Program-made: the position numbers and the translations under genes
Part shown: in pieces, positions 24,900-33,855 of the stretch
Numbering within the stretch: the stretch's first letter is position 1
Layout of the letters: the number at the start of each line of letters is the position of its first letter
Notes under the pieces: generated by a model
The model's input: the letters and a program-made list of their open reading frames with translations, nothing else
Told to the model about the DNA's origin: nothing
The model's database searches: none
Origin: Rheinheimera tangshanensis
GTDB taxonomy: Bacteria; Pseudomonadota; Gammaproteobacteria; Enterobacterales; Alteromonadaceae
Length of the DNA: 64,000 bases
NCBI RefSeq assembly: GCF_014645135.1
Contig: NZ_BMLH01000002.1
Span: forward strand, 248,001-312,000
Direction: 5' to 3'

Positions 24900-26593
24900 A
24901 ACCAGAGGATCACTAAGCTTTGCAATACACAAATACATTGCCAGAACCAAAGCGGATGCAGCTCAATTAAGCTCAATGGCTTTTGAAACTCAGCATTGGG
25001 GTGGCGCAAGTCGTATAAAAACTCAGACAAAGCCTGGTAACGTTTATTCGGGTCGGGGTGCAGCGCTTTTTCTAAGGTGAGATCCAGCCAGATTGGCAGT
25101 TCGCTGTCTTTACTTAACACTGACTGATAACGCAGTTTTTTCTGGGCTTTAACACTTTTGGCACGGGCGACATCAGCGCCATAAGGATAACGGCCGGACA
25201 GTAGTTGGTAGGTAAGCACTGCCAGCGAATATAAATCCGACCGTTCTGTGCCTGCCAGGCCTAAAAAATACTCAGGCGCTGTGTACAAGGCTGTACCTGG
25301 AATGTCACCTGCTACTTCGTCATCGGTTTGCAAGCCAGCCAGCCGGGCAGCACCAAAATCGATAATTTTCACTATGCCTTGCGGTGTGATCATTAGGTTG
25401 TCTGGACGAATATCCTGATGCAGGATCTCACTGCGATGCAGCGACTGAAGACCCTTGCCCAGCTGTTCAATAATACCCCGCACTTGTTCCAAAGTAGGGG
25501 TGGGATGGTCCAGTTGCCACTGTTTTAAAGTCTGGCCTTCGACATACTCAAATAAGGTATAAAGCGCAGTGCGGGGCCTGTTGATACTGGCTGAACGCAT
25601 GACATGCTGGCTGTTGACTCTTTTAGCTATCCATTCTTCGCGCATCAGCCGCTCCAGATAATCCGGCTGTTCGGCTAAATCTGTGGATGGAGCTTTCAGT
25701 ACCAGCAACTGCTCTGTATTTGTATTCTGCACCAGATAGACATGGCTGCGACTGCTTTGTTGTAGCGGTCTTATCACTCGCAAGCCATCCAGCATATCTC
25801 CTGTTTGCAGCATGGGTGGCAAAGGCAATTGCTGATCCAAACACAGAGGTAAAATGCTGTCTGCAGGCAACTCATCAATACGCACCAATTGCAAAGTGAT
25901 ATTGTCCTGGCTACCTGCTGCTAAAGCAGCTTCGGTTAGTTGCAAAGCCAGCAGAGGTAAATCTGCTTCAGCTTCCAGTAAGGTGATCAACTGAGCCTCT
26001 GGCAACACCTCAAACAAACCATCTGTCGCCAGTAAAAACAAATCCCCCTGCTGCAAAGGAATACTTTGATAATCCGGTTCCAGCACAGCGCCGGCGCCAA
26101 GCGCCTGACTTAAATAACTGCTGCTGCCACGCCAGACACGCTGATCTCTGGTTAGTTGCTCCAGTTGCTGGTTGCGCAGCAGGTAAATCCGGCTGTCCCC
26201 CACATGCAGCCAATGGGCATGGCGCTGTTTTAAGATTAAGGCACTAAAAGTACAGACATAACCTTTGTCTGGATCTGAGCCAAAAGGCCCATTACGGCTT
26301 TGCGCATACAACCAGTTATTGCAGGCTTTAAGCACTTGTAAGGCGGCATGAGGCACTGACCAAGCGTCGCTGGTGCAGTAATAATCGTCCAAAAAGCTTT
26401 TTACCGCAGTTTCACTGGCAATCTGGCTGACAGTGCTGGTGCTGATGCCATCTGCTACTGCCAAGGTGATGCCTTTGCTGCTGAGTTCCGGCTCTTTCGG
26501 CAGATAAGCGCCAAAACTGTCCTGATTTAACGCCTTACGGCCAGCAACAGAATGCTGGCCTATCGAGACTTGTAAGGAGGCTGACAACAGCAT
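24881..26593 (-). CDS. Bifunctional PP2C-type phosphatase / Ser-Thr protein kinase, membrane-anchored
   Basis: 570 residues. The PP2C phosphatase is at about 1-240 (NQDSFG at 23-28, VADGIS at 46-51, HVGDSRIYLL, LATDGLFEVL, SQDNITL). The kinase domain is at about 270-530 (invariant Lys K300 in LVLKAPS, HQDIRPDN at 392-399, DFG 412-414, APEY 439-442). A single C-terminal membrane segment is at about 548-567. The catalytic-loop lysine is replaced by arginine (HQD-IR), as is common in this fused family. Its gene follows the formate/nitrite channel gene by 2 bases, so phosphorylation control of nitrite uptake or assimilation is likely; the substrate is not known. Confidence 0.93.
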   Translation of the reverse strand: MLLSASLQVSIGQHSVAGRKALNQDSFGAYLPKEPELSSKGITLAVADGISTSTVSQIASETAVKSFLDDYYCTSDAWSVPHAALQVLKACNNWLYAQSRNGPFGSDPDKGYVCTFSALILKQRHAHWLHVGDSRIYLLRNQQLEQLTRDQRVWRGSSSYLSQALGAGAVLEPDYQSIPLQQGDLFLLATDGLFEVLPEAQLITLLEAEADLPLLALQLTEAALAAGSQDNITLQLVRIDELPADSILPLCLDQQLPLPPMLQTGDMLDGLRVIRPLQQSSRSHVYLVQNTNTEQLLVLKAPSTDLAEQPDYLERLMREEWIAKRVNSQHVMRSASINRPRTALYTLFEYVEGQTLKQWQLDHPTPTLEQVRGIIEQLGKGLQSLHRSEILHQDIRPDNLMITPQGIVKIIDFGAARLAGLQTDDEVAGDIPGTALYTAPEYFLGLAGTERSDLYSLAVLTYQLLSGRYPYGADVARAKSVKAQKKLRYQSVLSKDSELPIWLDLTLEKALHPDPNKRYQALSEFLYDLRHPNAEFQKPLSLIELHPLWFWQCICVLQSLVILWLMAAAN

Positions 26594-26595
26594 GA

Positions 26596-27450
26596 TCAGG
26601 CTTTGGCCAAAGCAGCTGCCGTGCTTTCTGTTGGTTTCGGGGCCAATTGACGTTTGGGTGCTGTTTTATAGTGAGTGCTGTACAGGGTTAAACCGGTAAA
26701 GGCTAAACCACCGACCAGATTGCCTAAAGCCGTTGGGATTTCGTTCCAGATCAGATAATCCATCACAGAGAAATCACCGCCCATCATCATGGCAAAAGGG
26801 AACAAAAACATATTGACCACTGAGTGCTCAAAACCCATAAAAAAGAACAACATAATAGGCATCCACATCGCCAGCACTTTGCCGCTGACATGAGTGGAAA
26901 TCATTGCGCCAACCACCCCCATAGACACCATCCAGTTACATAACATGCCCCGCAGGAATATAGTCATCCAGCCAGCTACACCATGTTCGGCATAACCTAA
27001 AGTACGGGCTTCACCTACACCAGCCAGTTTTTGTCCGACGGCGTCTGGTTCCAGATGAAAGCCCATGGTCAAGACAAAAGCCATCATGGCGGCCACAGTT
27101 AAAGCCCCAAGGAAATTACCGCTAAACACCAGAGCCCAGTTGCGTAATATGCCTTGTATTGTGACACCAGGGCGACGGTCGAGCAGAGCCAGTGGCGTTA
27201 ATACAAACACACCTGTCAGTAAGTCGAACCCCATCAGGTACAACATAATAAAACCGACCGGAAACAGCATGGCACCGACTAAAAAGGAGCCGGTCTGGAC
27301 TGCTACTGTGACTGCAAATACCGCTGCCAAAGCCAGAATAGCACCGGCCATATAAGAGCGGATCAAGGTATCACGGGTCGACATAAAAATTTTGGATTCG
27401 CCGGCATCGACCATTTTGGTCACAAATTCGGCTGGTACTAAATAAGCCAT
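26596..27450 (-). CDS. Formate/nitrite transporter family channel (NirC-like)
   Basis: 284 residues with six membrane segments and the FNT signatures (SGNFLGALTVAAMMAF, GFEHSVVNMFLFPFAMM, PTALGNLVGGLAFTGLTLY). FNT proteins form pentameric pores for small monovalent anions. The genomic setting (same leader architecture as nirB, kinase partner, nasR next door) points to nitrite rather than formate. The start at 27450 follows GAGGTGAAG. It is the first gene of a two-gene operon behind an attenuator. Confidence 0.93.
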   Translation of the reverse strand: MAYLVPAEFVTKMVDAGESKIFMSTRDTLIRSYMAGAILALAAVFAVTVAVQTGSFLVGAMLFPVGFIMLYLMGFDLLTGVFVLTPLALLDRRPGVTIQGILRNWALVFSGNFLGALTVAAMMAFVLTMGFHLEPDAVGQKLAGVGEARTLGYAEHGVAGWMTIFLRGMLCNWMVSMGVVGAMISTHVSGKVLAMWMPIMLFFFMGFEHSVVNMFLFPFAMMMGGDFSVMDYLIWNEIPTALGNLVGGLAFTGLTLYSTHYKTAPKRQLAPKPTESTAAALAKA

Positions 27451-27507
27451 AGCTTCACCTCTTCCTGTTGTTGCTGTTGGTTTGTTCAGGTTGTGTTTTT
27501 TGAAAAC

Positions 27508-27557
27508 AAAAAAGGCGTCCGGATCATGCTGTTGCCAGCCGATCTCGGGACGCCTTT
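27508..27557 (-). terminator. Leader terminator/attenuator in front of the nitrite channel gene
   Basis: AAAGGCGTCC and GGACGCCTTT form a perfect 10-base stem followed, on the minus strand, by TTTTTTG. Inside are GATC/GATC and GCTG-GCAA-CAGC, a GNRA-type tetraloop. It stands 58 bases before the start codon and must be read through, as in the nirB leader. Confidence 0.8.
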
Positions 27558-27606
27558 GTCCTGAATATCATTTTTGTATGGGTAGTGCTTAGTGTTTCTA
27601 TGTTCG

Positions 27607-27623
27607 GAGGTGTAGAGCACCTC
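27607..27623 (-). promoter_or_regulatory. First hairpin of the nitrite-channel leader
   Basis: GAGGTG-N5-CACCTC, a perfect 6-base stem beginning about 4 bases after the predicted transcription start. It corresponds in position to hairpin 1 of the nirB leader and is the candidate NasR-binding element. Confidence 0.55.
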
Positions 27624-27637
27624 TGCCTATTTCACTG

Positions 27638-27653
27638 AGCAACTTTAATGCCA
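27638..27653 (-). promoter_or_regulatory. Sigma-54 promoter of the nitrite channel/kinase operon
   Basis: The minus strand reads TGGCATTAAAGTTGCT, matching the sigma-54 consensus at both the -24 (TGGCA) and -12 (TTGCT) elements with correct spacing. Start predicted near 27627. Confidence 0.8.
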
Positions 27654-27903
27654 GCAGAGGTTTTTATATCAATGCCTTGATTTTGCTTAGCTTTTGCGAG
27701 GCTGTGCTTGGGTTAGTGCGACAGAGAGGTGCCATTGTTGTGCATTTTATGCACTATTACGGGGCGTTACTGCTTTCTGCTGCATGAGAAAACCAAGTCG
27801 ATTTTTGCCAGCAATCCAGTATGGGTAGGGGCTGCGGGCTGATATAAAGGGTATGGAATAAGCATTGCTAGAGTATGGGACTATCTGCAACCCAGGGCAG
27901 CCC

Positions 27904-29184
27904 ATGAATCATCCGACAGCTCAGTTTCTGCTGGCCGCCAAACAGGCGGAAATCAAAGCGCTGCAGCAGCTTTCAGAGACTTGTTTGCTGGTGACCCGTA
28001 TCAGTGAGCTGGTCCATCAGTTGCAGCGTGAGCGTGGTATCAGCAATATTTTTCTGGCATCTGGTTCTGAGTTGTTTGCATTACAGCGTCAGCAGCAGCT
28101 GGTGCACAGCACAAAAGCAGAGCAACAGCTACGCAGTCAACTCACAGCTCAGTATCTGCAGGCAACTGAATCGTGCAACAGTAGTCGTTTATTAAGCGGA
28201 GTCTGTCTGGCGCTGCAAGGTATGGATCATCTGGCTGAGTTACGCGAACAGGTGGGTAAACAGCAATGCACAGCATTACAGTCGACTGAAGCCTATAGCC
28301 GCTTAATTGCCGCCTGGCTGGCCGTGGTGCTTGAGTCTGCCGATTTATCTTGTGACGCTGCTATTAGCCGTCAGCTGGTGGCTTTATTTAATTTACTGCA
28401 AACCAAAGAATATGCCGGACAGGAACGCGCCTGGGGGGCTATGGGTCTGGCTTCTGGTCAACTGAGCACTGAGTTAGCGGAGCGTTTATTATTGCTGCAA
28501 CAGGCGCAGCAGCATAGCTCTGCTGTATTTCTTGAATTTGCCACCACGGAGCAACAGCAGCAGTGGCATCTGCTGGAGCAGGCCACAGCAGCCAAACAAC
28601 AGCAGCAACTCAGAGCTATGATCCGACAACTGGCAGGTACTAAAGCTCCAGTGCCTGCGGTCAGTGATCTTTGGTATCAGTTTGCGACTGAACGAATGGA
28701 TGCCATGCACTTATTGCAGGCGGAATTGACCGCTCAATTACAGCAACTGACTTCAGCCACTGTAGATGCAGCACAGCAACAACTGCAGCACCATCAGTCC
28801 AAACTGACCGAATTAGCAGGGCTGCCTGCCAGTTCAGGCCTAACCTTACTGATAGACTCCAGTATGCCGGGTTTATATGGCGCTTCTGTGTTGCCGCAAC
28901 CTGTCGGTGAGCAAAGTGTTCAGGCGCCAAGTCGATCTTTCTATCAGCTGTTATCCGAACAGTCGCAACATATTCGCCAGATGCATGCTGAGCTGACCGA
29001 TGCCCGCCGTGCTATCACTGAACAAAAGCTGATAGACCGCGCTAAGTTATTACTGATGCAGTATAAAAAGCTGACCGAAGAGCAGGCCTATCGCCAGTTA
29101 CAACAAAGTGCCATGAAGCAACAGTGTCGTATTGCCGAGATAGCTGATGCGGTGGTAAAAGCGTTAAAGCCGGTGAATACTTAG
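27904..29184 (+). CDS. nasR: NIT-ANTAR nitrate/nitrite-responsive antiterminator (NasR-like)
   Basis: 427 residues. The helical NIT sensor domain covers about residues 20-290, with ISELVHQLQRERGISNIFLASG near its start, which is the nitrate-binding region in NIT domains. The C-terminal ANTAR RNA-binding domain covers about 350-410 (AITEQKLIDRAKLLLMQYKK, then LTEEQAYRQLQQSAMKQQCR). NasR of Klebsiella binds leader RNA of nasF in response to nitrate or nitrite and prevents termination. Two such leaders exist here (nirB and the FNT gene). The ATG at 27904 is preferred over an in-frame start 39 bases upstream. The roughly 240 bases upstream probably hold its own promoter. Confidence 0.92.
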   Translation: MNHPTAQFLLAAKQAEIKALQQLSETCLLVTRISELVHQLQRERGISNIFLASGSELFALQRQQQLVHSTKAEQQLRSQLTAQYLQATESCNSSRLLSGVCLALQGMDHLAELREQVGKQQCTALQSTEAYSRLIAAWLAVVLESADLSCDAAISRQLVALFNLLQTKEYAGQERAWGAMGLASGQLSTELAERLLLLQQAQQHSSAVFLEFATTEQQQQWHLLEQATAAKQQQQLRAMIRQLAGTKAPVPAVSDLWYQFATERMDAMHLLQAELTAQLQQLTSATVDAAQQQLQHHQSKLTELAGLPASSGLTLLIDSSMPGLYGASVLPQPVGEQSVQAPSRSFYQLLSEQSQHIRQMHAELTDARRAITEQKLIDRAKLLLMQYKKLTEEQAYRQLQQSAMKQQCRIAEIADAVVKALKPVNT

Positions 29185-29186
29185 TT

Positions 29187-30062
29187 TCAATAACCTAGCT
29201 GAGGATCAAACCAGAGCATTTTGTTTTTTAACGGAGTTTCAGCGGGAAGAATGGGATTGGTTAATTGAATCACAGTTCTGGATTTTAAGTCGGCCTGCTG
29301 TATGGCGCTGCTGAAGTGTTGTAAAAACAGTTGCTGCATACTGCCATCTTCAATGGCGCGCAGCAGCCCGATCTCAATGGCATTGGCCAGTTCGATATTG
29401 TCTTTTTGTACAAAAAAATACAAAGCAGCCGGGTAATTTAACACCCATTTGGGTGCTACAGCCAAAGACATGCCTGGTCTTTGTTGCAATTCTGGCCAGA
29501 TCTCGGTGATGGAGCGAGGGAAATAATCAATACGCCTGGCTTTGAGCATTTTAAACATCGAATCAAAGTCGCCGCTGCCTAATACCCGAAAATGATTGGC
29601 TTTTAAAATAGGGTAATCAGGCCAGTCGCTGCCCTGCACTGAGGGACTGTTTTTTAACTGCCTTTCGTCCAGTTGCTGAATTTTTTGTTCATTGTCCTGA
29701 TGGATAAGCAATAAACGCCAGCCTATTAAGCCTCTGTCTATGGGGATACGAATAGGCCGCAACTCTTTTTCCCGTTCCGGAGAGGTCATAGTCCAGACCA
29801 CATCCAAACCGTTATTCGAACCCAACTGGCGCAAGGTTCTGTGCTGGGTCATCACCTGGCCGCTTGGCACCAGTTGATAGTCAGTACCGGATTTCTCTAT
29901 CGCCAGATGCAACAAGGCAATCGGATAGCTGCCACGGACATCACTCAACATGGACATAGGCCAGGAGTAGATCACTTGTTGTGGCTGAGCGCCACTTAAA
30001 AAGGGTAGCAGCAGAAAAATGAAACAGACTAGGGGATAGAACCGGGCCATCATCACAGACAT
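29187..30062 (-). CDS. Secreted solute-binding-like protein (periplasmic binding fold)
   Basis: 291 residues with a signal peptide (ending SGA, about residue 25). The sequence is a divergent SBP_bac_3-like protein: HLAIEKSGTDYQLVPSG, FDSMFKMLKARRIDYFPRS, YFFVQKDNIELANAIEIGLL and AIEDGSMQQLFLQHF. Solitary proteins of this kind are frequent in Alteromonadales and are not always transporter parts; no ABC permease is adjacent. The ATG at 30062 has GGAG 8 bases upstream. It is convergent with nasR, 2 bases apart. Confidence 0.75.
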   Translation of the reverse strand: MSVMMARFYPLVCFIFLLLPFLSGAQPQQVIYSWPMSMLSDVRGSYPIALLHLAIEKSGTDYQLVPSGQVMTQHRTLRQLGSNNGLDVVWTMTSPEREKELRPIRIPIDRGLIGWRLLLIHQDNEQKIQQLDERQLKNSPSVQGSDWPDYPILKANHFRVLGSGDFDSMFKMLKARRIDYFPRSITEIWPELQQRPGMSLAVAPKWVLNYPAALYFFVQKDNIELANAIEIGLLRAIEDGSMQQLFLQHFSSAIQQADLKSRTVIQLTNPILPAETPLKNKMLWFDPQLGY

Positions 30063-30188
30063 CTTATGCACTCCATGGCGTTGCTTCTGAAACTATAGAA
30101 CATTTCAGCGACAAGGTTAGTCGGCTGTCTTCTGCTGATGTTATTTTGCCGATTATAATCAGCAGCAAAAGTTGAAGGGGGTGAAGAG

Positions 30189-30530
30189 ATGACTGACGAA
30201 TTAAAAATTGAAGATGTGGTGGTGGGCGAAGGCAAAGCAGCTGAACGCGGGGCTTTAATCACAGCTCATTATCGAGGCTGGCTGGAAGATGGTTCAGAGT
30301 TCGATTCCTCCCATAAAAGAGGTGAAGCTTTTCGTTGTATTTTGAGCAATAACAGAGTGATTCAGGGCTGGATTTTAGGCTTAAAAGGCATGCAGGTCGG
30401 TGGCAAACGTAAGTTATGGGTGCCAGCACATTTGGCTTATGGTGAGCGCCAGATTGGCACTATGATACCGCCGAATTCAAACCTGATTTTTGAGATAGAA
30501 CTGCTGGAAGTGCTGACCAGAGATGACTGA
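30189..30530 (+). CDS. FKBP-type peptidyl-prolyl cis-trans isomerase
   Basis: 113 residues, one FKBP domain without signal peptide, so cytoplasmic. Motifs: ITAHYRGWLEDGSEFDSS, VIQGWILGLKGMQVGGKRKL, VPAHLAYGER, IPPNSNLIFEIELLEV. It accelerates proline isomerisation during folding. The ribosome binding site GAAGGGGG is strong. It is similar in size to the FkpB/FklB-like small FKBPs but lacks the IF (SlyD-type) insert. Confidence 0.93.
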   Translation: MTDELKIEDVVVGEGKAAERGALITAHYRGWLEDGSEFDSSHKRGEAFRCILSNNRVIQGWILGLKGMQVGGKRKLWVPAHLAYGERQIGTMIPPNSNLIFEIELLEVLTRDD

Positions 30531-30634
30531 CATTCATCTCTGAGTAGCTAGGTTTGGGTTATCAAGTAGGTTATAAATTTGAAACCACTTACATGAGATA
30601 CCCTGACTACCCCGTTGTTTATCTAAATCTAGTT

Positions 30635-30653
30635 GATAACAATTCGTATTAGT
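30635..30653 (+). promoter_or_regulatory. Probable Fur box
   Basis: GATAACAATTCGTATTAGT resembles the 19-base Fur consensus (GATAATGATAATCATTATC) and lies about 35 bases upstream of the siderophore receptor start codon. Confidence 0.6.
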
Positions 30654-30687
30654 GTATTATTCGCTCAATTTTATTGGGGGGGTAATC

Positions 30688-32823
30688 ATGGCGTTACAAC
30701 AGAAATTCAGAAAGCTGCCAGTGGTATTGGCTGTGCAATTGGCTTGTGTGGTGGGTGCTGTTCAGGCAGCAGATGACAAAGCTGAAAAAGAAATTGAAAA
30801 GATTTCGGTCACAGGGCACTACACTGTTAACGAAAACATTGATACGGCTACTGGTTTAGGTTTGTCTTTATTTGAAACCCCTCAATCTGTCAGTGTTATT
30901 ACTTCTCAGCGCATTATCGACCAGGGCTTCAGCGGTATCAATGAAGTGATTAGCCAGACTGTCGGTGTGTCGGCTAAACAGTTGGATACGACTCGTAATA
31001 CCTTCAGCGCCCGTGGTTTTGATATTGATAAATATCAGATTGATGGTGTGCCTTTAGCCTGGTCTTTAGCCGGAGATTCAGGCGAAACCATCACGGACGT
31101 ATCGATATATGAACGTATTGAAGTAGTGCGCGGTGCTACAGGTTTGCTGACTGGTGCTGGTGATCCTTCTGCTTCTATCAACCTGGTGCGTAAACACGCC
31201 AATTCAGCTGAGTTGAAAGGTTATGTGAATGCGGGTATTGGCCGTTGGAGTAACAGATTTATCACAGCGGATGTATCGACGGGTTTAGATGCTGAAGGTG
31301 ATGTACGTGTACGTTTAGTCGCGAAAAAAGAAGTTGGCGACAGCTTTATGGATATCCCTGAAGACGACAAAACTGTGCTTTATGGGGTAGTAGATGCTGA
31401 TTTAACGCAACAAACTTCTGTGAGTTTTGGTTCTAGCTATCAGGATAACGACCCAAAAGGTTCAACCTGGGGTGGGTTAGCTGCCTGGTTTAGCGATGGC
31501 ACTGCAACTAATTGGGACAGAAGCATTACTTCTGCCGCAGACTGGACCTATTGGGCCTCTACCAACGAGAACAATTTTGCCAATCTGGTGCATAACTTCT
31601 CAAATGGCTGGCAGGCAAAAGCCAGTTTCAATCAGACGCAAAATACTGCAGATACTCAATTGTTGTATCTGTCAGGTAACCCGGACAAAACAACTGGCTT
31701 AGGGTTAAGTTCATTCCCTTACAAAAGCTCGGGAGTGAGCACGCAAAATAGCTTAGATCTGCAGTTAAAAGGGGATTACCAGCTTTTAGGTCAGAGTCAT
31801 GAGTTTGTCGTAGGAGTATTAAACAGTAAGCAAGAGGCCGAAACTGTGACTTTTGCTCAGACTTCAGCTTTTACTGCTGTAGGCAATTTTTATGAATGGA
31901 CAGGTAGCAGCTATCCCGAGCCGACCTTCTCTGCTTCTCCAGCTGTGGCTGTTGATTTAGAAACAGAGCAGGATGGTTACTATGCGGCAACTCGTTTATC
32001 TTTGACTGACGATTTAAAACTGATTGCCGGTGGTCGTTTGTCGAAGTGGGAGCGCACTGGTGTAAATTACGGTGTTGTTGAAAACTACGGCGATGACAGC
32101 GTGTTTGTACCTTACGCTGGTTTAATGTACCAGCTGAATGCAAACCATAACGCTTATATCAGTCAGACTGAAATCTTCAAACCACAAAATGCCCGTGTCG
32201 CTTCTGGTGAGTTTATTGACCCATTGGAAGGCACTAACACTGAATTAGGTTTAAAAAGCTCTTTCCTGGATGGCGCAGTACAAACCGCAGTAGCCGTTTT
32301 TAAAGTGGAACAAGACAATCTGGCTCAGGCTATTGGCACATTCCCTCCCGTCGATGGTTTACCTCCACAAACTATGTATCGTGCGGCTCAGGGGGTCGAA
32401 AGTGAAGGTTTTGAAGTGGAAGTGATAGGCCAGTTAATGGACAACTGGAATATCTCTGCTGGCTATTCTCAGTTTAAAGCCGAAGACGCAGCTGGTACTG
32501 AAGTGAATACCGACCATCCACGTAAAAAACTGAACCTCTTTACAACCTATGATTTTACTAATGAGTTACAAGGTTTAGTTATTGGTGGTGGCATCAGCTG
32601 GGAAGATAAGCAGTACAGCGGCACAGCGCCAAAAATTCTGCGACAGGATTCATTTAGCCTGGTTAGTCTGATGGCTCGTTATGAAGTAACAGAACAGCTG
32701 TCTGTACAGTTTAACGTCGACAACCTGTTTGATGAAACTTACTACAGCCAGATTGGTTTCTTTGACCAATATGGCTATGGCACTCCACGTAACTTCACTT
32801 TAGGCGCGACTTACTCGTTCTAA
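30688..32823 (+). CDS. TonB-dependent siderophore receptor (FhuE/FpvA-like)
   Basis: 711 residues. A signal peptide ends near VQA (about residue 27). A TonB-box-like ISVTGHY follows, then the plug domain (FETPQSVSVITSQRIIDQGF, then RGFDIDKYQIDGVP and IYERIEVVRGATGLLTGAGD) and a 22-stranded barrel ending in FTLGATYSF with the terminal aromatic. Plug wording is that of hydroxamate/catecholate siderophore receptors. The ATG at 30688 follows a run of eight G. A Fur-like site is upstream, so iron repression is likely. No siderophore synthesis genes are nearby. Confidence 0.94.
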   Translation: MALQQKFRKLPVVLAVQLACVVGAVQAADDKAEKEIEKISVTGHYTVNENIDTATGLGLSLFETPQSVSVITSQRIIDQGFSGINEVISQTVGVSAKQLDTTRNTFSARGFDIDKYQIDGVPLAWSLAGDSGETITDVSIYERIEVVRGATGLLTGAGDPSASINLVRKHANSAELKGYVNAGIGRWSNRFITADVSTGLDAEGDVRVRLVAKKEVGDSFMDIPEDDKTVLYGVVDADLTQQTSVSFGSSYQDNDPKGSTWGGLAAWFSDGTATNWDRSITSAADWTYWASTNENNFANLVHNFSNGWQAKASFNQTQNTADTQLLYLSGNPDKTTGLGLSSFPYKSSGVSTQNSLDLQLKGDYQLLGQSHEFVVGVLNSKQEAETVTFAQTSAFTAVGNFYEWTGSSYPEPTFSASPAVAVDLETEQDGYYAATRLSLTDDLKLIAGGRLSKWERTGVNYGVVENYGDDSVFVPYAGLMYQLNANHNAYISQTEIFKPQNARVASGEFIDPLEGTNTELGLKSSFLDGAVQTAVAVFKVEQDNLAQAIGTFPPVDGLPPQTMYRAAQGVESEGFEVEVIGQLMDNWNISAGYSQFKAEDAAGTEVNTDHPRKKLNLFTTYDFTNELQGLVIGGGISWEDKQYSGTAPKILRQDSFSLVSLMARYEVTEQLSVQFNVDNLFDETYYSQIGFFDQYGYGTPRNFTLGATYSF

Positions 32824-32832
32824 AAACTAAAA

Positions 32833-32880
32833 TAGGGTCAGAGCACATAAGTTATGCGTAACTAATGTGATCTGACCCTA
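32833..32880. repeat. REP-like near-perfect 48-base palindrome
   Basis: Arms start TAGGGTCAGAGCACAT and end ATGTGATCTGACCCTA; 20 of 22 arm positions pair around a TGCG loop. This GGGTCAGA...TCTGACCC form is a familiar REP/RAYT-type hairpin in Gammaproteobacteria. It lies between convergent genes and could also terminate transcription. Confidence 0.8.
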
Positions 32881-32886
32881 ATTTTA

Positions 32887-33822
32887 TCAGGCTAAAGCGT
32901 AATCCACACCTGCACAAATCACCGCCACCTGAGCCGCGTTGCATTGCTCTGGGCTGGCCTTCGGGCTATCCGGATAGACCTCAGTGGTCGTGACAAATTT
33001 AGCCTCTGTCATACCACCACATAAACCCAAAGCACGTTTCGGATAATTCACCACACCAAACTGGACAAGCTTTTCACCGATCAGACAACCTTGTTCGTCC
33101 GCTTCGGCTATATGAGTGACTTTTTGTACTGCTTCGATAATAGCGCGCTGAAATTCAGCTTCCGGTTTGTTGCTATCACCGACCAGATAAAAACCATCGG
33201 GAATATTCCAGTTGTGATTCACAGTGCCGTCGCGGGCGGCTTTGGCTGGGCGGAATTCACTGTTGTCCGAATCTGTGGTTTCATGCAGGTCGATATGCAC
33301 CAGAATCTCACCACTGTGTTGACGGACAAAAGCCATGGCTTGCGTGGCTTCATCGGACTGACTTTCTGCGCCAAAAGAGCGGTTCGGATCTACAGCTTTT
33401 GGGTTCCAGCGGTTGATGGTTTCATAACCCCAGGGGCTGATACAAGGTAAAACAAGGAGGTTTACTTTGTCGCTGTAGTCATTGAAGTGTTCTTTAATAA
33501 ATTTTAATGCACCTTGTACACCACTGGTTTCGTAACCATGCACACCGCCAGTCACCAGCACTACAGGTTTACCCTCTTGCCAGTTTTTGCTGCGAACTGC
33601 AAAGAGCTCATAGGTGGGTAAATCAAAAGCGCTGTAATCCAGAGTACCGTAAGTCAGCAGTTCCGCTGTATCAGGCAACGATTGCTGCAGTGCTGTCACT
33701 ACTTCGTCTTTATAGCTACGTTTGATCTGTTGTTCACTCAGCCACTGCTGTTTTTCCGCTTCGCCCCAAGGGGTGCCGACAGTGCCTATGTGATAAATAA
33801 AGTCTTTGTTTGGGCTGGTCAT
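32887..33822 (-). CDS. M14-family metallopeptidase (carboxypeptidase/aspartoacylase-like)
   Basis: 311 residues, no signal peptide. Zinc-binding residues are visible: H95-x-x-E98 in VTGGVHGYETSG and H180 in HIDLHETTDSD. VDPNRSFG is the substrate-binding Asn-Arg motif of the M14 fold. It resembles the zinc carboxypeptidase subgroup near succinylglutamate desuccinylase, probably releasing C-terminal or acyl-linked residues from a small substrate in the cytoplasm. It lies 33 bases upstream-adjacent to the DsbA-like gene in the same direction. Confidence 0.88.
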   Translation of the reverse strand: MTSPNKDFIYHIGTVGTPWGEAEKQQWLSEQQIKRSYKDEVVTALQQSLPDTAELLTYGTLDYSAFDLPTYELFAVRSKNWQEGKPVVLVTGGVHGYETSGVQGALKFIKEHFNDYSDKVNLLVLPCISPWGYETINRWNPKAVDPNRSFGAESQSDEATQAMAFVRQHSGEILVHIDLHETTDSDNSEFRPAKAARDGTVNHNWNIPDGFYLVGDSNKPEAEFQRAIIEAVQKVTHIAEADEQGCLIGEKLVQFGVVNYPKRALGLCGGMTEAKFVTTTEVYPDSPKASPEQCNAAQVAVICAGVDYALA

Positions 33823-33855
33823 ACCGCACCTTTTTTGTTTTATATGAGTTTGTTG

